Shown: in pieces, positions 1 through 5,833 of the stretch
Position numbering within the stretch: the stretch's first letter is position 1
How the letters are laid out: each line of letters begins with the position of its first letter
NCBI GenBank assembly: GCA_016288255.1
Contig: JAEEYS010000134.1
Location: forward strand, 1 to 6,590
DNA from: Bacillota bacterium
GTDB lineage: Bacteria; Bacillota; Tb-RUG-66
Reading direction: 5' to 3'
Length of the DNA stretch: 6,590 nt
Translations under genes and position numbers: made by a program
Notes under the pieces: model-generated
The model's input: the letters and a program-made list of their open reading frames with translations, nothing else
Database searches by the model: none
What the model was told of the DNA's origin: nothing

Positions 1-335
1 AATTGTTCCATGTCGCTTGCGGGTCCCGTCTTCCCATCCGATTTCAAAAGCGCGATATCGCCCAGATCGATTTTTTCTGTTCTGTTGACCAATACATAAG
101 TTACTTTGTCGGGTTTTGTCATGTTAAGTTTTCCTACTGCGATTTCTTCGATCCTGTCGATGGATTTCATTTTTGTAATATCGATACTCAACTGATCGCA
201 GTTTTTATTGATCTCATCGATCTCCGTCTGCAAGGATTCTGATTCCCTCTTTAATTCCGCAATGGTGGAATACCTGGATAATAACGTGATCCCTATGATA
301 AATACAAACAAAATGGAAAATATTTTTCTTAACAT
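1..335 (-). CDS. ftsL: FtsL-like cell division protein (3' end outside window)
   Basis: Small bitopic divisome protein. FtsL pairs with DivIC/FtsB through a coiled coil and helps activate septal peptidoglycan synthesis. The visible 111 residues start MLRKIFSILF. They show a short basic N-terminus, one hydrophobic segment at about residues 5-20, then a Glu/Lys/Gln-rich, coiled-coil-like stretch at about 24-58 (AELKRESESLQTEIDEI), followed by RIEEIAVGKLNM, a typical FtsL/DivIC-type tail. The ATG at 335 has an AGAAGGG-type ribosome binding site about 7 nt upstream. It begins 42 bases after rsmH ends, exactly where ftsL sits in Gram-positive dcw clusters; that position is the main reason for the name, because sequence conservation in this family is low. 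No stop codon occurs before the window edge. A DivIC/septum-formation-initiator protein is the alternative. Confidence 0.85.
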   Translation of the reverse strand, partial: MLRKIFSILFVFIIGITLLSRYSTIAELKRESESLQTEIDEINKNCDQLSIDITKMKSIDRIEEIAVGKLNMTKPDKVTYVLVNRTEKIDLGDIALLKSDGKTGPASDMEQ

Positions 336-377
336 TTTATTCACCCTTCTTTCTAAAAATAACTTATTTTGTATGGT

Positions 378-1319
378 CTACTCCGCTACTTTTTCCGCAA
401 CTCTTAATTTTGCGCTTTTGGAGCGAGAATTTTCTGCTAATTCCGTTTTTGACGGATAAATCGGTTTTCTTGTTACCAACTGGATGCTTCTTCTGTGATC
501 GCAAACACAAACCGGTAATTCCGGCGAGCAAATACAGTCTGTGGCCAAATCTTTAAAAACATTTTTGACGATCCTGTCTTCTAAAGAATGGAAGGTGATG
601 ACTGCTATTCTGCCTCCTTTTTTTACTGCCGCTACGCCATCTCTTAAAGCTTCTTCTAAGATTTTCAGTTCACCGTTGACCTCGATGCGAATAGCCTGAA
701 ATGTTCTCTTTGCTACGTGGGATCCGGGTTGTCTCTTGGATTTCGGAATGGATTTTTCTATAATATCCACCAACTCTTTCGTGGTGGAAATCGGCTTTTC
801 TTTCCTTGCTTCCGCAATGTTCCTCGCGATTCTTCTGGAAAACTTTTCTTCTCCGTAAATAAAGAGGATCTGCGCTAACTCTTCTTCCTCATACTGATTG
901 ACTACATCATAAGCGGAAAGAGCGTTTCTCATGTCCATCCGCATATCCAAAGGGTTGTCCCCCAAATAGGAAAATCCTCTTTCTCTGTTGTCCAGCTGAT
1001 AAGAAGAAACTCCCAGATCATAAACGATCCCATCCACTTTAGAAACGTGAAGCTCCGTTAAAGCAGCCTTGATGTTTCTAAAATTCTGATGGACCAAAGT
1101 AACCTGATCCATATATTCTTTCAGCCTTTCTTTGGCGGCTGAAAGCGCTTCCTGATCCTGATCAAATCCGATCAAGCGGCCGTTTCGTCCGATCCTTTTT
1201 ACAATCTCCAAGGAGTGGCCCCCGCCGCCTATGGTCGCATCCACATAGGTGCCGCCTTCTTTGATATCCAAATACTCTATGACTTCCGGCAGCATAACGG
1301 AATAATGCTTGAATTCCAT
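378..1319 (-). CDS. rsmH: 16S rRNA (cytosine(1402)-N(4))-methyltransferase RsmH (MraW)
   Basis: Cytosolic SAM-dependent enzyme that N4-methylates C1402 of 16S rRNA in the ribosomal P site. The 313-residue product matches the usual family length. Visible motifs, counted from the [12 protein letters not shown] near residues 5-13; the SAM-binding loop [10 protein letters not shown] at 27-36; GFDQD at 51-55; [10 protein letters not shown] at 101-110; PLDMRMD at 123-129; then [24 protein letters not shown], and a C-terminal Cys-rich [12 protein letters not shown] followed by [10 protein letters not shown]. All are family hallmarks, with no missing residue noticed. The ATG at 1319 is preferred to an in-frame GTG at 1328 because the Shine-Dalgarno AGGAG (1328-1332) overlaps that GTG and lies 8 nt before the ATG. 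It is only 11 bases downstream of mraZ, so the two are co-transcribed and probably translationally coupled. Confidence 0.97.
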   Translation of the reverse strand: MEFKHYSVMLPEVIEYLDIKEGGTYVDATIGGGGHSLEIVKRIGRNGRLIGFDQDQEALSAAKERLKEYMDQVTLVHQNFRNIKAALTELHVSKVDGIVYDLGVSSYQLDNRERGFSYLGDNPLDMRMDMRNALSAYDVVNQYEEEELAQILFIYGEEKFSRRIARNIAEARKEKPISTTKELVDIIEKSIPKSKRQPGSHVAKRTFQAIRIEVNGELKILEEALRDGVAAVKKGGRIAVITFHSLEDRIVKNVFKDLATDCICSPELPVCVCDHRRSIQLVTRKPIYPSKTELAENSRSKSAKLRVAEKVAE

Positions 1320-1327
1320 ATTTTTCA

Positions 1328-1332
1328 CTCCT
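1328..1332 (-). promoter_or_regulatory. rsmH ribosome binding site overlapping the mraZ stop
   Basis: The minus strand reads AGGAG here, 8 nt before the ATG at 1319. It overlaps the mraZ TAG stop (1331-1333) and the in-frame GTG at 1328. This fixes the rsmH start at 1319 and suggests that ribosomes finishing mraZ help to start rsmH. Confidence 0.8.
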
Positions 1333-1768
1333 ATAGATCAAGATCGAATTCTACCATTTTTTCTGCCATGGTTTCATAATTAATATCCGGATCATTCAGG
1401 TAATTATCCCATTTTTCTTTATCCCAGATTTCAATACGGGAAGAAACGCCGATAAAGGTCACTTCTTTTTTCAGCCCCGCATGATCCCGCAAACTTTGGG
1501 AAAGTAAGATTCTTCCCTGTTTATCCGGTTCCGCTTCTATAGCGCCGGAAAAGAAGAAGCGGGTAAAAGCTCTGGCTTCTTTACTGGTAAAAGGAAGTTT
1601 CTGCATTCTTTTTTCTATTCTTTCCCATTCTTCCGCAGAATAGACAAAGAGGCAATGATCCAATCCTTTTGTGACGATGAACTTGTCCCCCAATGTTTCC
1701 CGAAACTTTGAAGGCATAAAGACACGCCCTTTGGCATCTAAATTGTATTGATATTCACCACTGAACAT
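1331..1768 (-). CDS. mraZ: Transcriptional regulator MraZ
   Basis: DNA-binding regulator and usual first gene of the dcw cluster; in characterised bacteria it binds repeats in its own promoter region and alters expression of the cluster. The 145-residue product opens [20 protein letters not shown] and carries the two SpoVT-AbrB-type half domains of the family, each with its DxxxR signature: D11-R15 (DAKGR) and D82-R86 (DKQGR). The length is normal. The ATG at 1768 follows a strong AAGGGAGGG site at 1776-1784. rsmH follows after 11 bases and ftsL after that. A candidate promoter and a phased repeat array resembling MraZ boxes lie upstream, so autoregulation is likely (inferred). Confidence 0.97.
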   Translation of the reverse strand: MFSGEYQYNLDAKGRVFMPSKFRETLGDKFIVTKGLDHCLFVYSAEEWERIEKRMQKLPFTSKEARAFTRFFFSGAIEAEPDKQGRILLSQSLRDHAGLKKEVTFIGVSSRIEIWDKEKWDNYLNDPDINYETMAEKMVEFDLDL

Positions 1769-1890
1769 GTTTTTACCCTCCCTTTTATGTCATATTGGTT
1801 TCGGAAACCTTGAAACTCAGCAGGAATAAGGCTTTCACAAGTTTTTTCAACTCATTTTTCCTTTGATTTTTCTCTTTGATTCGCCTCTAT
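1769..1890 (-). other. Long 5' leader of mraZ
   Basis: With the proposed promoter, the mraZ transcript would carry a leader of roughly 155 nt. The part between the repeat array and the gene contains a short palindrome, GGTTTCGGAAACC (1797-1809), whose arms leave a loop of three bases or fewer. It also contains a possible 21-codon TTG-initiated reading frame (1785-1850) preceded by AAAGG. There is no terminator-like hairpin with a U-tract and no riboswitch fold that I recognise. Its function, if any, is unknown. Confidence 0.4.
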
Positions 1891-1920
1891 TATTCCCACT
1901 TTTCACCACTATTAACCATT
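1891..1920 (-). promoter_or_regulatory. Putative MraZ operator: three 10-bp-phased TGG repeats
   Basis: On the minus strand three consecutive 10-base units read AATGGTTAAT (1911-1920), AGTGGTGAAA (1901-1910) and AGTGGGAATA (1891-1900). The TGG cores recur exactly every 10 bases, which is one helical turn. A degenerate fourth unit, ATAGAGGCGA, follows at 1881-1890. In E. coli, MraZ is known to bind TGGGN direct repeats separated by 5-nt spacers upstream of mraZ, which is the same 10-bp phasing. The array lies just downstream of the proposed -10 box, so MraZ bound here could block RNA polymerase leaving the promoter. The periodicity is seen directly; the role is inferred. Confidence 0.75.
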
Positions 1921-1929
1921 TATACTCTA

Positions 1930-1958
1930 ATTTTAGTCTTTTTTATAGCATAGTGCAA
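1930..1958 (-). promoter_or_regulatory. Candidate sigma-A promoter of the mraZ-rsmH-ftsL operon
   Basis: On the minus strand TTGCAC (1953-1958) and TAAAAT (1930-1935) are separated by exactly 17 bases, close to the TTGACA/TATAAT consensus. Transcription would begin near 1923, just ahead of the phased MraZ-box array. It is the best-matching pair upstream of mraZ. Confidence 0.65.
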
Positions 1959-2207
1959 GTAAAAAGTTCACATTTTGAAAAGAAATCTTCCGGTTCTTTT
2001 CTCCGATCATTCGCTATTTTCCTACTTTTTGTGGCTTTTTTCGCCAAACAAGCAGACTTCCTTGCTATAATCCTGTTTTTGTGGTATTTTATTATAAGTT
2101 TCTTCTATTTTTATTTATTTTTTCGATTAAATTTCTATTTTTCTTTTATTTTTATCGTTTTATCTCCACAAAAACGCATTTCCGTCTATTTTTACAAAAA
2201 AATAAAA
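1959..2207. other. T-rich intergenic stretch without a recognisable gene
   Basis: About 250 bases, overwhelmingly T-rich on the plus strand, lie between the mraZ promoter and the terminator of the DUF815 gene. A plus-strand open frame runs through here, but its product is low-complexity Phe/Ser/Leu, it has no convincing ribosome binding site, and it runs into the antisense of the DUF815 gene. I see no tRNA, conserved RNA fold or repeat array. It contains a plus-strand TGCTATAAT (2063-2071) with no good -35 partner. It may act as an AT-rich upstream region for the mraZ promoter, which is unproven. Confidence 0.5.
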
Positions 2208-2242
2208 AAATCTCCTAAAAAAGAGACCTTTTTAGGAGATTT
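2196..2242 (-). terminator. Intrinsic terminator of the DUF815 ATPase gene
   Basis: A perfect 14-bp inverted repeat, with arms at 2208-2221 and 2229-2242 and a 7-base loop, begins 25 bases after the stop codon. On the minus strand it is followed by seven T, one A and seven T. The plus strand has no matching T-run, so it works in the minus direction. The gene is therefore separated from mraZ rather than read through into the dcw operon. Confidence 0.9.
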
Positions 2243-2266
2243 CATTCCTTTTTCTATTGATTTTAT

Positions 2267-3514
2267 TTACTTTTCTTTTTCTTCCAGCAGAGAAGACAAT
2301 TCAAAGTCCACAAACTGCCTTGCGGTCCTGGGAGAACGCCCGCCTTTTACGATCGCGAACCGCTCTGCCAAAACAAACAGCTCCTGATCCGCCAGCGGGA
2401 TTCCTTTTTCTTCCGCCAAAGCCTTTACGATCGATAAATAGTCATCTTTTCCGGGCACGGAAAACGTGATCTCGATCCCAAACCGATCATGGAGCGATGT
2501 TACCGATTCCATCGTATCTCTCAAATGGATATCGTCTCCTTCTCTGTCCTGTAAGCTTTCCCGTATCAAATGCCGCCTGTTGCTGGTCGCGTAGATCAAT
2601 ACGTTGTCCGGCTGTTTGACAATGCCCCCTTCTATCACCGCTTTCAAAGCACTGAAATGGTCATCCTCCTTGCTGAAACTGATATCATCCAAAAACAAAA
2701 TAAAATGGAACGGACTTTCTTCCAAACGGGTATATACCTTCTGAAAATCTTCCAAATTGTTTTGGCTGACCTCCACGATCTTCAATCCTTCTTCTTTCAG
2801 GTAGTTGACCACTGCTTTTACCGTCGAAGATTTTCCCGTTCCTTTGTCCCCGTATAATAAAATATTATTTGCATGGTTCCCACCCAAAAAAAGTTTCGTA
2901 TTATCTATGATCACGGACTTGTGATATTCATAGCCCTTCAGATCTTGCAAAGCGATATCATCCGGTTTGGAAATCGGCACGATCTCTCCGTTTATGACCG
3001 TAAAAGCATGGCTTTTGGTAAACTGTCCATACCCGTTCTTGCGGTAAAACGCGTATAGCGTTTTGCTGTCTTGTATCGGCAGCTCTTCTTCCTTCCCTAA
3101 AATATAAGGCGGCATATCTTTTAAGAGCTCTTTCAAAGAAGGAAACTGTTCCCCCACTTTTTCCGCAAAAGATCCCGTTCTCATTTCTTTAAAAAAAGAC
3201 CGCAGTATCCTCAAATCTCGATCTACTGCCGCAGTAAGAGACAGTTCTATTTCCTGATACTTCATTTTGACGCTTTTTTGCGCGAACAGGTTCTCACTTA
3301 CAAGCAGCGCTTCCCGCATCATTTTTACAAAAGATCCTTTTTCCATCGTATCATACACAAAATCACTGTATGCTTTCAAAAAAGGGGCTTCTCCCTCTTC
3401 TGCGCATTCCAACAAGTAAAAGAGCGTTCGGCAGGATTCCCCTTCTTTTATATCCTTTAATACCGTTAACGACAATAATTGATTTTTCCAATATTCGATC
3501 CCGTTTTTGTCCAT
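2267..3514 (-). CDS. DUF815-family AAA ATPase
   Basis: Predicted cytosolic P-loop ATPase of 415 residues; the physiological role of this family is not established. The N-terminal 200 residues are mostly helical without a known motif. The ATPase module follows: Walker A GDKGTGKSS at 222-230, Walker B FILFLDDISF at 271-280, a sensor-1-like YATSNRR at 308-314, HDRFG at 342-346 and a sensor-2-like GGRSPRTARQF at 391-401. The spacing and the LLYGDKGTGKSS and ATSNRRHLI stretches are those of DUF815 proteins. The ATG at 3514 is chosen because AAAGAGG (3521-3527) lies 6 nt upstream. The longer frame back to 3577 would start at the edge of the -35 box of its own promoter. It has its own promoter and terminator, so it is a monocistronic gene between lgt and the dcw genes. 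There are no membrane segments. Confidence 0.9.
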   Translation of the reverse strand: MDKNGIEYWKNQLLSLTVLKDIKEGESCRTLFYLLECAEEGEAPFLKAYSDFVYDTMEKGSFVKMMREALLVSENLFAQKSVKMKYQEIELSLTAAVDRDLRILRSFFKEMRTGSFAEKVGEQFPSLKELLKDMPPYILGKEEELPIQDSKTLYAFYRKNGYGQFTKSHAFTVINGEIVPISKPDDIALQDLKGYEYHKSVIIDNTKLFLGGNHANNILLYGDKGTGKSSTVKAVVNYLKEEGLKIVEVSQNNLEDFQKVYTRLEESPFHFILFLDDISFSKEDDHFSALKAVIEGGIVKQPDNVLIYATSNRRHLIRESLQDREGDDIHLRDTMESVTSLHDRFGIEITFSVPGKDDYLSIVKALAEEKGIPLADQELFVLAERFAIVKGGRSPRTARQFVDFELSSLLEEKEK

Positions 3515-3548
3515 TGTAAGCCTCTTTCTTCTCCGTATTGCTATCCTC

Positions 3549-3577
3549 ATTATAATCAAATTTTCATGCGGAAACAA
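3549..3577 (-). promoter_or_regulatory. Candidate promoter of the DUF815 gene
   Basis: On the minus strand TTGTTT (3572-3577) and a perfect TATAAT (3549-3554) are 17 bases apart. Transcription would start near 3542, giving a leader of about 28 nt with the ribosome binding site in it. The -10 context GATTATAAT is shared with the lgt promoter. Confidence 0.7.
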
Positions 3578-3631
3578 GAAATATCATGGTCGAACCGACT
3601 TATACTCCAAGCGCAGCTGCTTCTTCCATCC

Positions 3632-3664
3632 AAAATAAAACGGCATACCATCATGCCGTTTTAT
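3632..3664 (-). terminator. Intrinsic terminator downstream of lgt
   Basis: A perfect 12-bp inverted repeat (arms 3635-3646 and 3653-3664, core AAAACGGCAT) has a 6-base loop. On the minus strand the stem runs into TTTTATTTTG. It starts 46 bases after the lgt stop and before the DUF815 promoter. The plus-strand side also ends in TTTTAT, so weak activity in the other direction is possible. Confidence 0.85.
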
Positions 3665-3710
3665 CCTTTTATTTAGATTTTGCCGTTTCTTGTTTCATGC
3701 TTTCTTTTCT

Positions 3711-4697
3711 TCATTCGGCGGTTTCCTTTTTCTCCGTTTCCTCTGACGGAGCCTCTTCCAGCATTTCTGCTTCTTCCTCTGTTTCATCCACCGCCAACTC
3801 ATTCAGATCCTCCACCTGCGCGCCGCCTTCTTTGTTTTCTATCAAATCGGCATTTTCTTCCGCCAAAGCGTTTTGATCGACCCTTGCCGCGATAGGCGCG
3901 TCACTTCCCAATGCCGCCAATCCTTTGGCAAACATCTTTCTTCTGACAACGATCAAAATGATCCCTGCTACTGCCAAAACGATACTAATGAGCTGCGCCA
4001 TCCGGATCGGTCCCAGCATCAAGCTGTCTGTGCGGAACCCTTCCACAATGCACCTGCCCACAGAATATAGGATAAAATACCATCCCATCACTTCTCCCGC
4101 AGGCTGATTCTTTTTCTTTTTGTAATACACCAAAAGGAAGAGAAAAACGCAGAAATCCCATATGGATTCATACAAAAAAGTAGGATGCCGCCATGCCCCG
4201 TCAATAAACATCGCCCAAGGCACTTTTGCTTTATCCACAATATACCCGTAAGCTTCCTGGTTCACGAAATTGCCCCATCTGCCTATGGATTGGCCCAGCG
4301 CCAAACAAATCACCAAAATATCCGCCAGCTTAAAGAAATCCACCTTTTTGATCTTACAGAACAAGATCGCCGTAATCAAACTGCCGATAATGGTCCCATG
4401 GATCGCCAAGCCGCCTCTCCAGATATAAAGCGCCGTGATCGGATTATCCTTATACATATCCCAGCTGAAAATCACATAGTAGATTCTGGAGCAAATGACC
4501 GCAATAGGGATTACCCAAAGAAAAAATTCTAACAGTGTATCCTCGCTGAGCCCGATTTTTTTTGCCATTGCCATGGAGATCAAGATCCCAACGACTACAG
4601 CGGTCGCCAAGATCAGCCCATACCAATGTACCGAAAAAGGGCCTATAATATATGTGCCAATATGAAGAGGTCCTATAGAAAATGCAATAGGATTCAT
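3711..4697 (-). CDS. lgt: Prolipoprotein diacylglyceryl transferase Lgt with acidic C-terminal tail
   Basis: Polytopic membrane enzyme that transfers diacylglycerol from phosphatidylglycerol to the lipobox cysteine of prolipoproteins, the first step of lipoprotein maturation. From the ATG at 4697 the product has 328 residues. Family marks: HWYGLIL near 24-30; RGGLAIHG at 94-101, with H100 matching the essential His103 of E. coli; the signature GRWGNFVNQEAYG at 139-151 (R140, N143, E148); and RCIVEGFRTD at 215-224. Several hydrophobic helices run to about residue 252. After these comes a hydrophilic, Glu-rich tail of about 70 residues (for example DETEEEAEMLEEA), absent from minimal Lgt proteins and predicted to be cytoplasmic. 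The start is fixed by AGGAGG (4705-4710), 7 nt upstream. The longer frame to 4757 would cross its own -10 box. It is divergent from the deacetylase gene. Confidence 0.97.
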   Translation of the reverse strand: MNPIAFSIGPLHIGTYIIGPFSVHWYGLILATAVVVGILISMAMAKKIGLSEDTLLEFFLWVIPIAVICSRIYYVIFSWDMYKDNPITALYIWRGGLAIHGTIIGSLITAILFCKIKKVDFFKLADILVICLALGQSIGRWGNFVNQEAYGYIVDKAKVPWAMFIDGAWRHPTFLYESIWDFCVFLFLLVYYKKKKNQPAGEVMGWYFILYSVGRCIVEGFRTDSLMLGPIRMAQLISIVLAVAGIILIVVRRKMFAKGLAALGSDAPIAARVDQNALAEENADLIENKEGGAQVEDLNELAVDETEEEAEMLEEAPSEETEKKETAE

Positions 4698-4746
4698 TTT
4701 AACACCTCCTAAGATCATTCCAAACGAGAATCCTCGAACATTACTT

Positions 4747-4775
4747 ATTATAATCAATTCTTTTTCCTTTGTATA
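4747..4775 (-). promoter_or_regulatory. Candidate lgt promoter
   Basis: On the minus strand TATACA (4770-4775) and a perfect TATAAT (4747-4752) are separated by 17 bases. The predicted start near 4740 leaves a leader of about 43 nt before the AGGAGG site and the ATG. It shares the TTGATTATAAT core with the DUF815 promoter. Confidence 0.65.
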
Positions 4776-4865
4776 GTGCCGAAAGACACAAAATCCAAAG
4801 CCGCATTTTGTTTCTTTCCGTGTTGATCCCGTTTCTCTTTCGCCTGCTTTTCCGTGCCGCTTTTA

Positions 4866-4894
4866 TCATATTCCCTCTTTTTGACGAATATAGT
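4866..4894 (+). promoter_or_regulatory. Possible sporulation sigma-E-like promoter of the deacetylase gene
   Basis: No good sigma-A pair precedes this gene. TCATATT (4866-4872) fits the -35 pattern KMATATT recalled for Bacillus sigma-E. After 14 bases AATATAGT (4887-4894) matches the -10 pattern CATACAMT at five of eight positions. A transcript would start around 4901. This is tentative because AT-rich DNA gives such matches by chance. Confidence 0.2.
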
Positions 4895-4911
4895 AACAAT
4901 ACATCACTGAA

Positions 4912-4917
4912 ACGGAG
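4912..4917 (+). promoter_or_regulatory. Ribosome binding site selecting the TTG start at 4927
   Basis: ACGGAG ends directly against an in-frame TTG at 4918, too close for initiation, but lies 9 nt before the next in-frame TTG at 4927. No ATG or GTG start is available before the membrane segment, so the gene most likely uses TTG at 4927. Confidence 0.6.
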
Positions 4918-4926
4918 TTGATCTAT

Positions 4927-5703
4927 TTGCGTCGATCTCTTGCATCCAAAATCCTCATAGTTCTTTTTTTGCTTTTTTTGCTGTTTTTAGTGCTACTGAT
5001 CTATGCGCAGATCATCCGCAGTATCTCTGTTATCACTACACTGCGGGAAGAAGCTAAAAAACCCATCTACTATGTGGAAACAGATGAAAAAAAAGTAGCT
5101 TTCAGCTTTGATGCCGCATGGGGCGCGGACAAAACGGAAAGTATTATGGACGTGATGGAATCCAACGATGCGCGGGCTACTTTTTTTGTCGTGAAATTTT
5201 GGGTCGAAAATTATCCCGACATGGCCAAACAGATCGTAGACCGCGGTCACGAGCTGCAAAACCATTCTTCCACCCACCCCCATTTTAACAGCCTTTCTAT
5301 TGAGCAGATCAAAGAAGAAGTCTTGGGCTGCGCCTCTCTCATACAGGAAACCACCGGTTTTCAGCCCACTCTTTTCAGACCGCCCTTTGGGGAATATAAT
5401 AACAAAGTCGTAAAAACCATCGAAAGTCTGGGATACCGCCTCATCCAATGGGACTGCGACAGTCTGGACTGGAAAGAGTTGTCCGCCGCAGAGATCGAAT
5501 CCCGTATTTTATCCAAAGTGCATAACGGCTCCATCGTTTTATTCCACAACAACGGGCTTCATACAGTAGAGGCCCTCCGGTCTTTGCTCCCAAAACTAAA
5601 AGAAGAAGGCTATGAAGTCTGTTCCGTTTCCGAGCTGATCTATCCGGCACCTTATGAGATCGATCCCCACAGCGGCGCTCAGAAAAGATCCATAAAAAAA
5701 TAA
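4927..5703 (+). CDS. Membrane-anchored polysaccharide deacetylase (NodB domain, PdaB-like)
   Basis: Predicted carbohydrate esterase family 4 enzyme removing N-acetyl groups from peptidoglycan or another surface glycan. It is held in the membrane by an N-terminal helix (about residues 6-28, very Leu/Ile/Phe-rich, after MRRSLASK) with the catalytic domain outside. The 258-residue product shows the NodB motifs in order: motif 1 SFDAAWG at 60-66, with catalytic-base candidate D62; motif 2 HSSTH at 113-117 (metal ligands H113, H117); motif 3 RPPFGEYN at 151-158; motif 4 WDCDSLDWK at 175-183; motif 5 IVLFHNN at 203-209. Motif 1 lacks the second Asp of the usual TFDDGP, as in PdaB-type and many clostridial members that read FDxxWG. 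Substrate and activity are therefore uncertain. It is monocistronic and divergent from lgt, with the stop codon inside the terminator stem. A sporulation role is possible by analogy with PdaB. Confidence 0.9.
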   Translation: MRRSLASKILIVLFLLFLLFLVLLIYAQIIRSISVITTLREEAKKPIYYVETDEKKVAFSFDAAWGADKTESIMDVMESNDARATFFVVKFWVENYPDMAKQIVDRGHELQNHSSTHPHFNSLSIEQIKEEVLGCASLIQETTGFQPTLFRPPFGEYNNKVVKTIESLGYRLIQWDCDSLDWKELSAAEIESRILSKVHNGSIVLFHNNGLHTVEALRSLLPKLKEEGYEVCSVSELIYPAPYEIDPHSGAQKRSIKK

Positions 5704-5725
5704 CGGACCCGGTCCGTTATTTTTT
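5695..5725. terminator. Bidirectional intrinsic terminator between convergent genes
   Basis: A 14-bp inverted repeat (arms 5695-5708 and 5712-5725) with the core ACGGAC/GTCCGT and a CCG loop ends in six T on the plus strand and six to seven T on the minus strand. It can therefore stop the deacetylase transcript from the left and the DUF4177 operon from the right. The deacetylase TAA (5701-5703) lies inside the left arm. Confidence 0.9.
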
Positions 5726-5830
5726 GACCTCCGTTTGAAGCGGAAGTTCTTCTCCATAAATATACTTGATTTTCCGATCCCCCAACGCGCTCTTTTCTCT
5801 ATAGTAAGGGGAACCTTGCCAAAGCCGGAC
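5717..5830 (-). other. Unassigned in-frame reading stretch after the DUF4177 gene (possible gene remnant)
   Basis: Directly after the TGA and TAA stops of the DUF4177 gene (5831-5836), the same minus-strand frame stays open for 37 codons. It reads VRLWQGSPYYREKSALGDRK, continues with IKYIYGEELPLQTEVKK, and stops at a TAA inside the shared terminator (5717-5719). Composition and ending look like the C-terminus of a real protein. However, the only possible start codon I find is an internal TTG at 5785 without a clear ribosome binding site. It could be a decayed gene end, a lost C-terminal extension of the DUF4177 protein, or chance. I recognise no family in it. Confidence 0.3.
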
Positions 5831-5833
5831 TTA

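Noticed and set aside
1320..1328. GTG at 1328 as the rsmH start
   Set aside because: It overlaps the Shine-Dalgarno AGGAG. The ATG at 1319 has ideal 8-nt spacing and gives the usual family N-terminus.
2063..2071. Plus-strand TGCTATAAT as a promoter
   Set aside because: There is no reasonable -35 hexamer 16-18 bp upstream (GCCAAA at 17) and no gene downstream on that strand.
1863..2387. Plus-strand 174-codon open frame across the T-rich spacer
   Set aside because: Its product is low-complexity Phe/Ser/Leu caused by T-rich DNA. It has no convincing ribosome binding site, crosses the DUF815 terminator and ends antisense to a solid gene.
3515..3577. N-terminal extension of the DUF815 protein to 3577
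   Set aside because: It would place the start at the -35 box of the gene's own promoter, and the added residues (Arg-rich RIAIRRRKR) have no ribosome binding site support.
3586..3876. Plus-strand Ser-rich open frames opposite the lgt tail
   Set aside because: The Ser/Pro/Phe composition is the antisense of the Glu-rich lgt 3' end. The frame also runs through the lgt terminator.
4788..4811. Inverted repeat ACAAAAT...ATTTTGT between lgt and the deacetylase gene
   Set aside because: It has only seven A/T-rich pairs with a 10-base loop. It is too weak for a terminator and not placed like a clear operator.
4993..5448. Minus-strand 151-codon frame inside the deacetylase gene
   Set aside because: It is antisense to the clear NodB motifs on the plus strand and shows no recognisable domain.
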